Below, piece by piece: positions 1 to 7,211 of a stretch of 43,917 bases of DNA. Below the pieces are notes generated by a model. That model made no database searches, was not told the DNA's origin, and worked only from the letters and a program-made list of their open reading frames with translations. This stretch comes from Pseudoxanthomonas composti (lineage in GTDB: Bacteria > Pseudomonadota > Gammaproteobacteria > Xanthomonadales > Xanthomonadaceae): NCBI RefSeq assembly GCF_004122095.1, contig NZ_SAWZ01000015.1, positions 1 to 43,917 of the forward strand. The letters are read 5' to 3'. Made by a program: the position numbers and the translations under genes. The first letter of the stretch is position 1. Each line of letters opens with the position of its first letter.

Positions 1-5
1 GGGAC

Positions 6-36
6 GGCTTCTTCGCGGCTGAAGCCGCTCCCACAG
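6..36. repeat. REP-like intergenic palindrome
   Basis: A compact inverted repeat lies downstream of oleD. The arms are GCGGCT (15-20) and AGCCGC (23-28) around a 2-base centre, flanked by CTTC and by TCCCACA. Elements of this look (GGGAGCGGCTTCAGCCGC on the other strand) are common between genes in Xanthomonadales and Pseudomonas. It may act as a transcript end for oleD or simply be a dispersed REP. Only one copy was noticed in the window. Confidence 0.55.
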
Positions 37-136
37 GATGGCCGGCGCCGCGCGTGGCCGAGCTACAACGCCGCTGCTCAGACAGGTTGTAGCCGCCGCG
101 AACCTTCTGTCACAGGATGACGATGCACCAATGTCG

Positions 137-1141
137 TCAGCGCGGATGATGCGCCAGCCAATCCGCGCGCAGCCGCGCCATGCCTTCTTCCATCGACACC
201 CGCGGCACGTAGCCGAAGTCGCGACGCGCCGGCTCCATGCTGTACCAGTGCGGCGTGCACAGCTGCTCTGCCAGGAAGCGCGTGAGCGGCGGCTCGCCCT
301 TGAGCGGCAGCAGCTTCCACAGCGTCTCGCAGGCCGCGCCGATGCGATAGGCCGCCTTGAACGACAGCGCCTTGTCCACCGGCGGCGTGCCGGTGGCGGC
401 CAGCAGCGCGTTGAGCAGCTCGCGCATCGGCCAGGGCTCGCCATTGGAGATGAAGTAGGCCTTGCCTGCGCAAGCAGCGCCGACTTGCAGGTGATCGAAG
501 GCATCGAAGTGTGCCTGCGCGGCGTTGTCGATGTAGGTGGTGTCCACCTTGTTCATGCCATCGCCAACCAGGCGCAGGCGGCCGCTGCGCGCGCGCTCGA
601 CCAGGCGCGGCAGGATCTGCTGGTCGCCCGGCCCCCAGATCAGCCGCGGCCGCAGCGCCACGGTGGCCAGCTGCGCATCGTTGGCGGCCAGCACATGCTG
701 CTCGGCGATCGCCTTGGTCGCCGCATACGGCGCCTGGAAGTCCTCGCCGTAGGGCACCTCATGCGCGCCCAGGCCTTCCACCGGATGCGTGGCGCGGTGG
801 GTCACGCTGGGCGTGGAGGTGTAGACCAGCTTGTGAATCCCGTTGGCGCGGCAGGCGGCGATGACGTTGTCGGTGCCGGTGACATTGGCGCTGTGGTAGC
901 TGGCGTAGCTGCCCCAGGCGCCGGCCTTGGCGGCGTTGTGGAACACCGCATCGACTCCGGCCACGGCATGGGTCACCGCATGCGCATCGGCCAGGTCGCC
1001 CTGGATCTGCCCCACGCCCAGGCGCGCCAGCGCGGGCGAATGGCTGCGCTGGAAACTGATCACCTCATGGCCACGCGCAAGCAGTCCGCGGCACAGCGCC
1101 TGCCCCAGGAAGCCGCCACCGCCGGTCACCAGAATTTTCAT
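137..1141 (-). CDS. oleD: OleD, NAD(P)H-dependent 2-alkyl-3-oxoalkanoate reductase
   Basis: This 334-residue short-chain dehydrogenase/epimerase-type protein is predicted to reduce the 2-alkyl-3-oxo acid made by OleA to the 2-alkyl-3-hydroxy acid used by OleC. The N-terminus begins with a strand and the glycine-rich nucleotide loop GGGGFLG (residues 7-13). Ser109 in YTSTPS and the Tyr139-x3-Lys143 pair (YAATK) form the expected catalytic set. The ATG at 1141 overlaps the oleC stop in an ATGA arrangement, which suggests translational coupling. A longer in-frame reading to 1837 runs back through oleC and is not the real start. The family assignment alone would only say NAD-dependent epimerase; the neighbouring oleA, oleB and oleC decide the name. 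Confidence 0.93.
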   Translation of the reverse strand: MKILVTGGGGFLGQALCRGLLARGHEVISFQRSHSPALARLGVGQIQGDLADAHAVTHAVAGVDAVFHNAAKAGAWGSYASYHSANVTGTDNVIAACRANGIHKLVYTSTPSVTHRATHPVEGLGAHEVPYGEDFQAPYAATKAIAEQHVLAANDAQLATVALRPRLIWGPGDQQILPRLVERARSGRLRLVGDGMNKVDTTYIDNAAQAHFDAFDHLQVGAACAGKAYFISNGEPWPMRELLNALLAATGTPPVDKALSFKAAYRIGAACETLWKLLPLKGEPPLTRFLAEQLCTPHWYSMEPARRDFGYVPRVSMEEGMARLRADWLAHHPR

Positions 1142-2784
1142 GCCTTGCGTCCTTGTTGTGCTGCGGCCCACCGGCTCAGCGTTTCGCGGCCGATCTTGGC
1201 GTTGTGGCGGATATCCACCGGAAATCCCGGGTGCTGCAGGAAGGTGTGGATGCCCCGCAGGTGGGAATGACCTTGGGCGATGGCGCGCAGGTCGGCGACC
1301 ACCGCATCGGCCCGCTGCGGCGAGACCTCCGGCCGCAGCTCGAAGCACAGCACCGGCGCCTGCGCGCCGGGCGCGCCGACGCCGACCAGCGCGGTGCGTC
1401 GCACCTCCGGGTGCACGTTGAACACCGGCTCGGCCTGTTCGGTGTACAGCGGGCCATCGGCCGTTTCCACACGCTGGCTCTTGCGCCCGCAGAACCACAG
1501 CCGGCCTTCGGCGTCGAAGTAGCCCACATCGCCCATGCGATGCACCACCCGGCTGCCGCCCTCGGCCAGCGGCTCGCGGATCTTGGCGATGGCAGTGGCC
1601 GCGTCGCGATTGAAGTAGGCATCGGTGGCGGTGGGTCCTGCCACGGTGATCTCGCCGACCACGCCGACGCCCACCTCGCGCGCGCCGCTCCATTCGGGAA
1701 TCGGCGCATCGTCGATGGCGATCACCCGCACCAGGTTGGGCTCGACCGCGCGGCCCACGCAGGTCCCCGCGCCGGCCTCGGTGGCTTGGCGGGTCGCCTC
1801 CAGTTCGCGGCCCTCGATCACCGCCACCGGCAGGCATTCGGTGGCCCCGTACGGCGTCCAGAACTGCGCATCGTCCGGCAGCAGCGCGCGGATCTTCTCC
1901 ACGATCTCCGGCGGCACCGGCGCGCCGGCCGAGGTCACGCGCTTGACCGTGGGCAGCGGCCGGCCGTACTCGGCCAGCACGCGCATCAGCGCCGGTGAGC
2001 CGAACAGCTGGGTCACACCGAAACGGTCGATGGCCGCGTGCAGCTTGGCCGGATCGGCGCTCGCCGGCCGGGTCGGGTCCATGTCCGGGATCACGCTGGT
2101 CAGGCCCAGGGCCGGGTCGAACAGCGCGAAGGGCGGGAAGGTCGGCAGGTCCACGCCCCCGGGCAGCATGCCGAAGGCCTTGCGCAACAGCTCGATCTGG
2201 CCGGCGAAATGGCGATGGCGATACACCACGCCCTTGGGCACGCCGGTCGAGCCGCTGGTGAACAGGATGCCGGCCACTTCATCGCCGTCGGTGTCCGCCA
2301 GCTGCGGCCCGGCGCCGGCCCCGGCGCGCTCGATCCGTGCCAGCGTGGTGCCGCCCCAGGCCAGCCGCGGCCCGACGGTGACGATCTTCCTGGCACTGCG
2401 CGCCCAGCCCAGCAGCAGACGCGCGGCCTGCGCCAGCGGGATGCCGATGAAGGCCTGCGGCTGCGCCTCGTCCAGGCACTGCTTCAGCGCGCGCCGGTCG
2501 ATGCCCGGGTCCACCAGCACCGGCACCGCGCCGGCCTTGAACAGCGCGAACATCAGCAGGAAGAACGCTGGCGAGGGCCGCACCATCACCACCGTGCGCG
2601 TGCCACGGCCGATGCCGTAGCGGCCCAGCCCCGCGGCGATGGCATCGCTGCGCGCATCCAGCTGCGCGTAGGTCAGTTCGATGTCGTAGCGACCGCTCCG
2701 TCCGGGGCAGCGCAGGGCGATCTGGGTGGGGCGCTCGCGGGCCAGTTCCGGCAGGCGCGCGGCGATGTTGCTGTGGACGCTCAT
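1138..2784 (-). CDS. oleC: OleC, beta-lactone synthetase (AMP-forming)
   Basis: A 548-residue member of the ANL adenylate-forming superfamily. OleC enzymes use ATP to cyclise 2-alkyl-3-hydroxy acids into cis-beta-lactones; such genes are often labelled acyl-CoA ligase. Visible motifs are the ATP loop [10 protein letters not shown] (176-185), YGATE (312-316), an aspartate in MGDVGYFD before the hinge, and a C-terminal Lys in [10 protein letters not shown] (about residue 531). The start was set at the ATG at 2784 ([11 protein letters not shown]), because the 27 residues before it in the longer frame are Arg/Pro/Ala-rich and look non-coding; no strong ribosome site is visible. It ends in an ATGA overlap with oleD. 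A plus-strand gene separates it from oleB. Confidence 0.93.
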   Translation of the reverse strand: MSVHSNIAARLPELARERPTQIALRCPGRSGRYDIELTYAQLDARSDAIAAGLGRYGIGRGTRTVVMVRPSPAFFLLMFALFKAGAVPVLVDPGIDRRALKQCLDEAQPQAFIGIPLAQAARLLLGWARSARKIVTVGPRLAWGGTTLARIERAGAGAGPQLADTDGDEVAGILFTSGSTGVPKGVVYRHRHFAGQIELLRKAFGMLPGGVDLPTFPPFALFDPALGLTSVIPDMDPTRPASADPAKLHAAIDRFGVTQLFGSPALMRVLAEYGRPLPTVKRVTSAGAPVPPEIVEKIRALLPDDAQFWTPYGATECLPVAVIEGRELEATRQATEAGAGTCVGRAVEPNLVRVIAIDDAPIPEWSGAREVGVGVVGEITVAGPTATDAYFNRDAATAIAKIREPLAEGGSRVVHRMGDVGYFDAEGRLWFCGRKSQRVETADGPLYTEQAEPVFNVHPEVRRTALVGVGAPGAQAPVLCFELRPEVSPQRADAVVADLRAIAQGHSHLRGIHTFLQHPGFPVDIRHNAKIGRETLSRWAAAQQGRKA

Positions 2785-2912
2785 CCGCGCATTGTCGCCG
2801 CTGGATGCAGCGTGCGGGAACCGGCCCGGTGCGGCCAGGCTTGCGCGGCGGCCGGGTTCGGGCATGATCCGCGCCGCGATCTCCCACTTCCACCGCGCAC
2901 GGCCCGGTCCCC

Positions 2913-3293
2913 ATGCATCCCTGCCTCAGCTGCGGCGCCTGCTGCGCCCACTACCGCGTGAGTTTCCACTGGAGCGAGGCCGATCCGGCACTGGGGGGCG
3001 CCGTGCCCGTCGAACTCACCGAATCGCTGCGCACCCACGAGCGCGCCATGCGCGGCACCAACCAGGCCCAGCCGCGGTGCGTGGCCCTGGACGCGGACAT
3101 CGGCCGCTACAGCCGCTGCACCATCCACCAGCGTCGGCCCACGACCTGCGCTTTGGTCGTGGCCTCGCTCGAGTTCGGCCAGCGCAGCGTGCAATGCGAC
3201 AAGGCGCGCACGGCCCACGGGTTGCCGGTGCTGCTGGAGCAGGACTGGCGCGACGTCGGCCAGGCCGAGCGCAACCCACCGCCGGTGCTCTGA
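2913..3293 (+). CDS. YkgJ-family cysteine-cluster protein
   Basis: A 126-residue soluble protein that opens with CLSCGACC (Cys4, Cys7, Cys10, Cys11). Further cysteines lie in PRCVAL, SRCTIHQRRPTTC and VQCDKAR. This is the pattern of the YkgJ / UPF0153 zinc- or iron-binding family, whose members bind a metal through a Cx2Cx2CC cluster; their role is not established. It lies on the plus strand between oleC and oleB, divergent from oleC by 128 bases and converging on oleB with only 19 bases between the stops. No ribosome site is obvious before the ATG. Nothing links it chemically to olefin synthesis except position. Confidence 0.85.
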   Translation: MHPCLSCGACCAHYRVSFHWSEADPALGGAVPVELTESLRTHERAMRGTNQAQPRCVALDADIGRYSRCTIHQRRPTTCALVVASLEFGQRSVQCDKARTAHGLPVLLEQDWRDVGQAERNPPPVL

Positions 3294-3312
3294 GGGCGCA
3301 CCGGCGCGGCCC

Positions 3313-4272
3313 TCAGAGCGGATGCGCGTCCAGGAAGGCGCGGATCTGCGGCACCAGCACCTGCGCCTTGTCTTCCAGCACGTAATGGCCGGCGTCTTCG
3401 AAGGCGCTGACCTGCGCATGGGGCAGCGCGCGGCGGAAGCCTTCCAGGAAGTGCTTGTCGAACACGAAATCCTTCAGCCCCCAGCCGATGAAGGTCGGGC
3501 GGTCGGCGAAGGTGGGCAGGGCCTTGCCCGCCGCCTCCAGCATCGGCCAGGCGCGGTCGGCCGGGGACAGCGGGATGTCCTGCATGAAACGCACGGTGGA
3601 GATGCGGTGGGCCCAGCTGTCGTAGGGCGCCACGTAGGCGCGGCGCACCTCGGCCGGCAGCTTGTTTTCGATGCCCACGTAGGAGGCGCCGCTGGAGAAG
3701 GCGTTGAACGCGCGGATGATGAAAGACCCGAACAGCGAATCGCGGCCCAGCGCGATCTGCCAGGGCATGGCCTTGGCCGCCGGCAGCGGGAACGCGGCGG
3801 TGTTGGTGATGACCAGCCGCTTGACCTGTGCGGCATGGGTCAGCGCCCAGCCGAAGCCGATCATGCCGCCCCAGTCGTGTACCGCCAGGGTCACCGGCGT
3901 GGCGTCGTCGATGCCGGCGTGGCGCAGCAGCGCCTGCAGGTCCTCCACGCGCCAGGCCAGGGTGTAGTCGTAGGCGGGCGGGCGCCCGTTGGCGTCCGCA
4001 CGCCCGTGCGGGTGGCGCAGGCCGCCGCCATCGTCGGGCTTGTCGGACAGGCCCATGCCGATGTGGTCCGGGACGATGCAGCGATACGCCTTGCCCGAGC
4101 GCGGCGCCGCAAGCTCGGTGACCAGGTTGCGCCAGTAGTAACTCCACGACGGATTGCCGTGGACCATCACCACCACCTCGCCATCGCGCGGGCCTTCGTC
4201 CAGATACGACATGGACACACCCGGGCGCACGTCCAAGCGCTTGGGGGTGAAGGGATAACCAGGCAGCTGCAT
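3313..4272 (-). CDS. oleB: OleB, beta-lactone decarboxylase
   Basis: This 319-residue alpha/beta hydrolase of the haloalkane dehalogenase fold is predicted to remove CO2 from the cis-beta-lactone made by OleC and release the long-chain cis-alkene. The nucleophile elbow VHDWGG places Asp133. The oxyanion-region motif HGNPSW is at 38-43, the acidic partner is probably Asp268 (GLKDFVFD), and the catalytic His is His296 (DAGHYV). An Asp rather than Ser nucleophile fits OleB and the dehalogenases; the ole context makes OleB much more likely. The ATG at 4272 has no clear ribosome site. The gene diverges from the SEC-C gene across about 125 bases, so it probably has its own promoter. Confidence 0.92.
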   Translation of the reverse strand: MQLPGYPFTPKRLDVRPGVSMSYLDEGPRDGEVVVMVHGNPSWSYYWRNLVTELAAPRSGKAYRCIVPDHIGMGLSDKPDDGGGLRHPHGRADANGRPPAYDYTLAWRVEDLQALLRHAGIDDATPVTLAVHDWGGMIGFGWALTHAAQVKRLVITNTAAFPLPAAKAMPWQIALGRDSLFGSFIIRAFNAFSSGASYVGIENKLPAEVRRAYVAPYDSWAHRISTVRFMQDIPLSPADRAWPMLEAAGKALPTFADRPTFIGWGLKDFVFDKHFLEGFRRALPHAQVSAFEDAGHYVLEDKAQVLVPQIRAFLDAHPL

Positions 4273-4397
4273 CAGGCGAAGTCGGGCGATGAAAGCGGTC
4301 GCGCATTGTAGGGCAACGCTCTGGATGGGCGCCGCGGCGCTCTCCCTGCCACACCCCTGTATGCCCCACGGATCGCAATCGCATTGCAGCCACTACC

Positions 4398-5168
4398 ATG
4401 GGGCCCCTTCTTCCGCTCCCCACTGCCATGGCCGCCTCTACCACGCCTCCCTCCAGCCTCGACGATCAGCAGATCCAACGCCTGTCCGACCTGCTGGATC
4501 GGCGCGCCGTCCCGTTCAAAGGCTTCAACCTGGAAGCACTGGACGGATTCCTCTCGGCGATTGCAGTGTCGCCATCGCAAATCCCGCAGAGCGAATGGGA
4601 ACCGCTGATCTGGGGTGGCAAGCCGCCGCGCTGGGACAGCCCGGAGGAAGCCGCGCAGGTGCAGCAGCTGCTACTGGGCCACTGGAACATGTGCGCCGCC
4701 CGCGTGCGCCTCGATGGCGACAGCCTGCCCGAGCATCTCGCCCCGCTGATGTGGCTGCCCGAAGATCCGGAACTGACCGGCGAGCAGGCGCTGCGCGAGG
4801 ACGAACTCGACGTCGGCGGCGACTGGGCGCTGGGCTTTTTCACCGCCGCGGAACTGCGCGAGGCCGAGTGGGACCAGTGGCTGGATGACAACGACTGGAT
4901 CGAGGAAATCTTCGACCACCTCGACCGCCTGGCCAGCGGCGAGTCGATCGATCCTGAAGATCCGACCGCGCCGGGCACGCCCGTCAGCTACCGCGAGCGC
5001 CTGGAGATCATCTCCGCGGTCCCGTCCATGCTGGCCGACCTCAACCATCACCGCGTGGAGGCCCTAACCCCGCGCACCCCGGTCCGCCGCGACGACACGC
5101 CCGGACGCAACGACCCGTGCACCTGCGGTAGCGGTAAGAAATACAAGAAATGCTGCGGGTCGAATTAA
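4398..5168 (+). CDS. UPF0149 (YgfB/YecA-like) protein with C-terminal SEC-C zinc motif
   Basis: A 256-residue acidic protein (246 if it starts at the ATG at 4428; neither start has a visible ribosome site, and the second removes a short Pro/Leu leader). Residues about 20-195 match the UPF0149 pattern of an all-helical domain ([25 protein letters not shown]). A proline-rich linker leads to the terminal SEC-C motif [18 protein letters not shown], the zinc-binding tail also found at the end of SecA. YecA-type proteins with this tail have been tied to ribosome or SecA binding, but the cellular job of this one is unknown. It lies on the plus strand between oleA and oleB. Confidence 0.85.
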   Translation: MGPLLPLPTAMAASTTPPSSLDDQQIQRLSDLLDRRAVPFKGFNLEALDGFLSAIAVSPSQIPQSEWEPLIWGGKPPRWDSPEEAAQVQQLLLGHWNMCAARVRLDGDSLPEHLAPLMWLPEDPELTGEQALREDELDVGGDWALGFFTAAELREAEWDQWLDDNDWIEEIFDHLDRLASGESIDPEDPTAPGTPVSYRERLEIISAVPSMLADLNHHRVEALTPRTPVRRDDTPGRNDPCTCGSGKKYKKCCGSN

Positions 5169-5510
5169 CCCCCCGTCTGCTGCCAAGGCAGGCCGGTATC
5201 CGGTCCGGCCCGCCACCCATGCACCTTGCCCAGAACCGCGCGTTGGACCGAGCCGCTGCCAATCGCGTGCTTGGACAGGCATGCGATGGGAACGCAAGCG
5301 CGTCGGCTGCTTTGCTTGGCAAGGTCAGGCGTCGACGCGGCCCTACGTGACAGCCGGCCGCATCTGAGCGCTGGCACGCGTCATTGACCGCAGCATGAGC
5401 TTAACTTGCAGGCGGCAGTGCCCGTGCAGGAAATCCACGCACTGATCGTTTGCTTAAGAAGGCTAAAAGCGCCGGGCAGGGACACCACCTGCTAGGCCCG
5501 GTCGAACGGT
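5169..5510. other. Convergent intergenic region, no gene seen
   Basis: About 340 bases lie between the stop of the SEC-C gene and the stop of oleA. Frames here are short and biased to Arg/Ala/Pro, with no recognisable family. The only structure I can support is the hairpin at 5466-5501 described separately. Confidence 0.5.
5466..5501 (-). terminator. Candidate terminator of oleA
   Basis: Read on the minus strand, about 10 bases after the oleA stop there is a stem with arms CCGGGC and GCCCGG (5496-5501 / 5472-5477), an inner CCT/AGG pair, then CGCTTTTAG. The stem has a bulge and the T-run is short, so this is moderate evidence. Confidence 0.45.
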
Positions 5511-6527
5511 TCACCACACCACTTCGGCCATCGAGCAGTTCAGCCCCGAGCCGATGCCCAGCAGCGCGATGCGGTCGCCCTTCTTCAGCCGGCCCAGCTC
5601 GCGCAGCTTGCTCAGCACGATCGGCACCGAGGCCGGGCCGATGTTGCCGTGCTCGCCGAAGATGGTCATGACCTTCTTCGGGTCGATGCCGAAGGACTTC
5701 ACGAAGGCGGCCGTGTGCGGCTGGCTGACCTGGTGGATCACGAACTGGTCCAGCTCTTCCACCGCCCAGCCCATGACCTGGCGCGCGGCAGCGAAGGTCT
5801 TCTGCGCCAGCTTGAGGCCTTCGATCAGCAGCATGCGGGTGTCGGTGACCATGCGGTCCAGGTTGCCGCGGCACAGCTTGTTCCACTCGGTCGCCGAGCG
5901 GGTCACCCCGCCCTTGTACTGCGGGGCTTCCGGGGCCAGGTCGCGGCGCGACATGACCATGGCCACCGAGCCGCTGCCCAGGGTCAGGGCGGCCAGCTCG
6001 TCGCGGAACTGCTGTTCGGTCAGGTCCGCCGCGCTCAGGCGCTCCATGGTCTTTTCGTACAGCACGTTCGCGGTCTCGCCATCGACCACCAGCGCGTAGT
6101 CCACTTCCCCGCGCTCGATCATGCGCGCGGCGATGTCCATGCCGTTGATGAAGGCCAGGCAGGCATTGGTGATGTCGAAGGCCATGCAGTGATCGGCCAC
6201 GCCCAGGTTGCCCGAGACGATGGAGGCCGTGGACGGCTCCAGGTAGTCGCGGCTGACCGAGGTATTGATCAGCAGGCCGACCTTTTCCACGTCGATGCCG
6301 GCATCGATGAGCGCAGCGCGCGCGGCCAGGGTGGCCGCGTCGGAGGCCTGCACGTCCTCGTCCCACAGGCGCCGCGCATGCACGCCCACCACATCGCTGA
6401 GCATGTCCGCACGAATGCCCAGGCGCTGCAGCGTCGGCTGCAGGCGTTCATGGATCGCTTTGGAGGTCAGCGTGTGTGGCGCATCGATATGCGCCAGTCC
6501 CGCGATGGAGACATTCTCGAAAAGCAT
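5511..6527 (-). CDS. oleA: OleA, long-chain acyl-CoA condensing thiolase
   Basis: A 338-residue thiolase-superfamily enzyme that condenses two long-chain acyl-CoAs head to head to a 2-alkyl-3-oxo acid, the first step of the ole pathway. The catalytic residues can be placed: Glu97 (YLEPST), Cys123 (TNACLAF), His265 (VIHQVS) and Asn295 (EHGNIGPAS). These equal the known X. campestris OleA residues Glu117, Cys143, His285 and Asn315 with a constant offset of 20. The ATG at 6527 gives the standard start MLFENVSIAGL; a TTG at 6542 would add five residues and is not preferred. A generic label would be 3-oxoacyl-ACP synthase III, but the Glu and the context point to OleA. Confidence 0.96.
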   Translation of the reverse strand: MLFENVSIAGLAHIDAPHTLTSKAIHERLQPTLQRLGIRADMLSDVVGVHARRLWDEDVQASDAATLAARAALIDAGIDVEKVGLLINTSVSRDYLEPSTASIVSGNLGVADHCMAFDITNACLAFINGMDIAARMIERGEVDYALVVDGETANVLYEKTMERLSAADLTEQQFRDELAALTLGSGSVAMVMSRRDLAPEAPQYKGGVTRSATEWNKLCRGNLDRMVTDTRMLLIEGLKLAQKTFAAARQVMGWAVEELDQFVIHQVSQPHTAAFVKSFGIDPKKVMTIFGEHGNIGPASVPIVLSKLRELGRLKKGDRIALLGIGSGLNCSMAEVVW

Positions 6528-6602
6528 GCGAGGAGAGCCCAAGACTCAGGCGATAAGGGGCGACAAGGGTAGCCGTTTGCGGCCCTTGGCGCATCTATCG
6601 CG

Positions 6603-6621
6603 GCTTTTGCAGGGCAAAAGC
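6603..6621. other. Perfect inverted repeat between DUF4156 gene and oleA
   Basis: Arms GCTTTTGC (6603-6610) and GCAAAAGC (6614-6621) pair perfectly around a 3-base loop. It lies 39 bases after the stop of the lipoprotein gene and about 75 bases before the oleA start, on the strand both genes are read from. It could be a weak terminator for the first gene (no T-run follows) or an operator for oleA. Confidence 0.4.
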
Positions 6622-6659
6622 GCGATCTTGGGCGGTCCGTTGCCGGACGCGAGCCGTAT

Positions 6660-6983
6660 TCAGCCGCCGCATCGCCAGGCGGCGAAGCGCTGTTCGCCAT
6701 CGGCCGGGTCGCCCAGGGCCTGGATGGTGTCGGCCTGGATCTTGGGCGCCTCGTTGCGGGCCAGGGTCTCCAGTTCGTCGCGGACCTTCAGGTCGTTGCG
6801 GCGATAGAAGGCCACCTTGTCCTTGACCGTGACCACCACGTCGCCTTGCTTGCGGCAGCTCGACGGGCTGGCCGCGCCCAGCGGCAGCACCCGGACCCCC
6901 TTGGCCCCCTCTTCCATCGGCACCCAGGTGCAGGCCGAGAGCGACAACACGACGAGAGCGGGAGCGAGCAGGCGCAGGGACAT
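6660..6983 (-). CDS. DUF4156-type lipoprotein
   Basis: A 107-residue small lipoprotein. The start MSLRLLAPALVVLSLSAC is a typical lipoprotein signal with lipobox LSAC, giving the mature Cys at about residue 18; the 54 residues before it in the longer frame look non-coding. The body contains VRVLPLG, two more cysteines (SSCRKQGDVVV and the terminal WRCGG), and a helical segment rich in charged residues (NDLKVRDELETLARNEA). This matches the DUF4156 family of small envelope lipoproteins of unknown role (RcsF is a better known protein of similar build). The final two cysteines may form a disulfide. Confidence 0.75.
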   Translation of the reverse strand: MSLRLLAPALVVLSLSACTWVPMEEGAKGVRVLPLGAASPSSCRKQGDVVVTVKDKVAFYRRNDLKVRDELETLARNEAPKIQADTIQALGDPADGEQRFAAWRCGG

Positions 6984-7164
6984 GGGGTTTCCAGGCTGGA
7001 GGGACGCGATGCCGGCATTGTGTGACGGGATCGCGGGCCGAAACTGAATGAAAGCAACCGCAAAGGCAAGGGGACCGACGCAAGCGTCGTCCTGGCCGGT
7101 ACATCGCGGTCGCGCCCTGCACGATGCCTGGGGACCGAAGGGCACCTGGCTACAGGGCAGATCG

Positions 7165-7191
7165 GGAAGGCGCCGGTCGCCGGCGCCTTCC
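7165..7191 (-). terminator. Strong hairpin after the M16 protease gene
   Basis: A perfect 12-base-pair stem (GGAAGGCGCCGG at 7165-7176 pairing with 7180-7191) with a 3-base loop sits 20 bases past the stop of the M16 gene. There is no T-run on the minus strand, so it may end transcripts with help or protect the 3' end. Confidence 0.6.
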
Positions 7192-7211
7192 TTAGGTTGA
7201 AGCCATGCCGC

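Noticed and set aside
3313..4272. Haloalkane dehalogenase as the function of this gene
   Set aside because: The fold and Asp nucleophile fit, but it is embedded between oleA and oleC, so beta-lactone decarboxylase is the better call.
6528..6542. TTG start for oleA five codons upstream
   Set aside because: The ATG at 6527 gives the N-terminus typical of OleA; the extra residues have no support.
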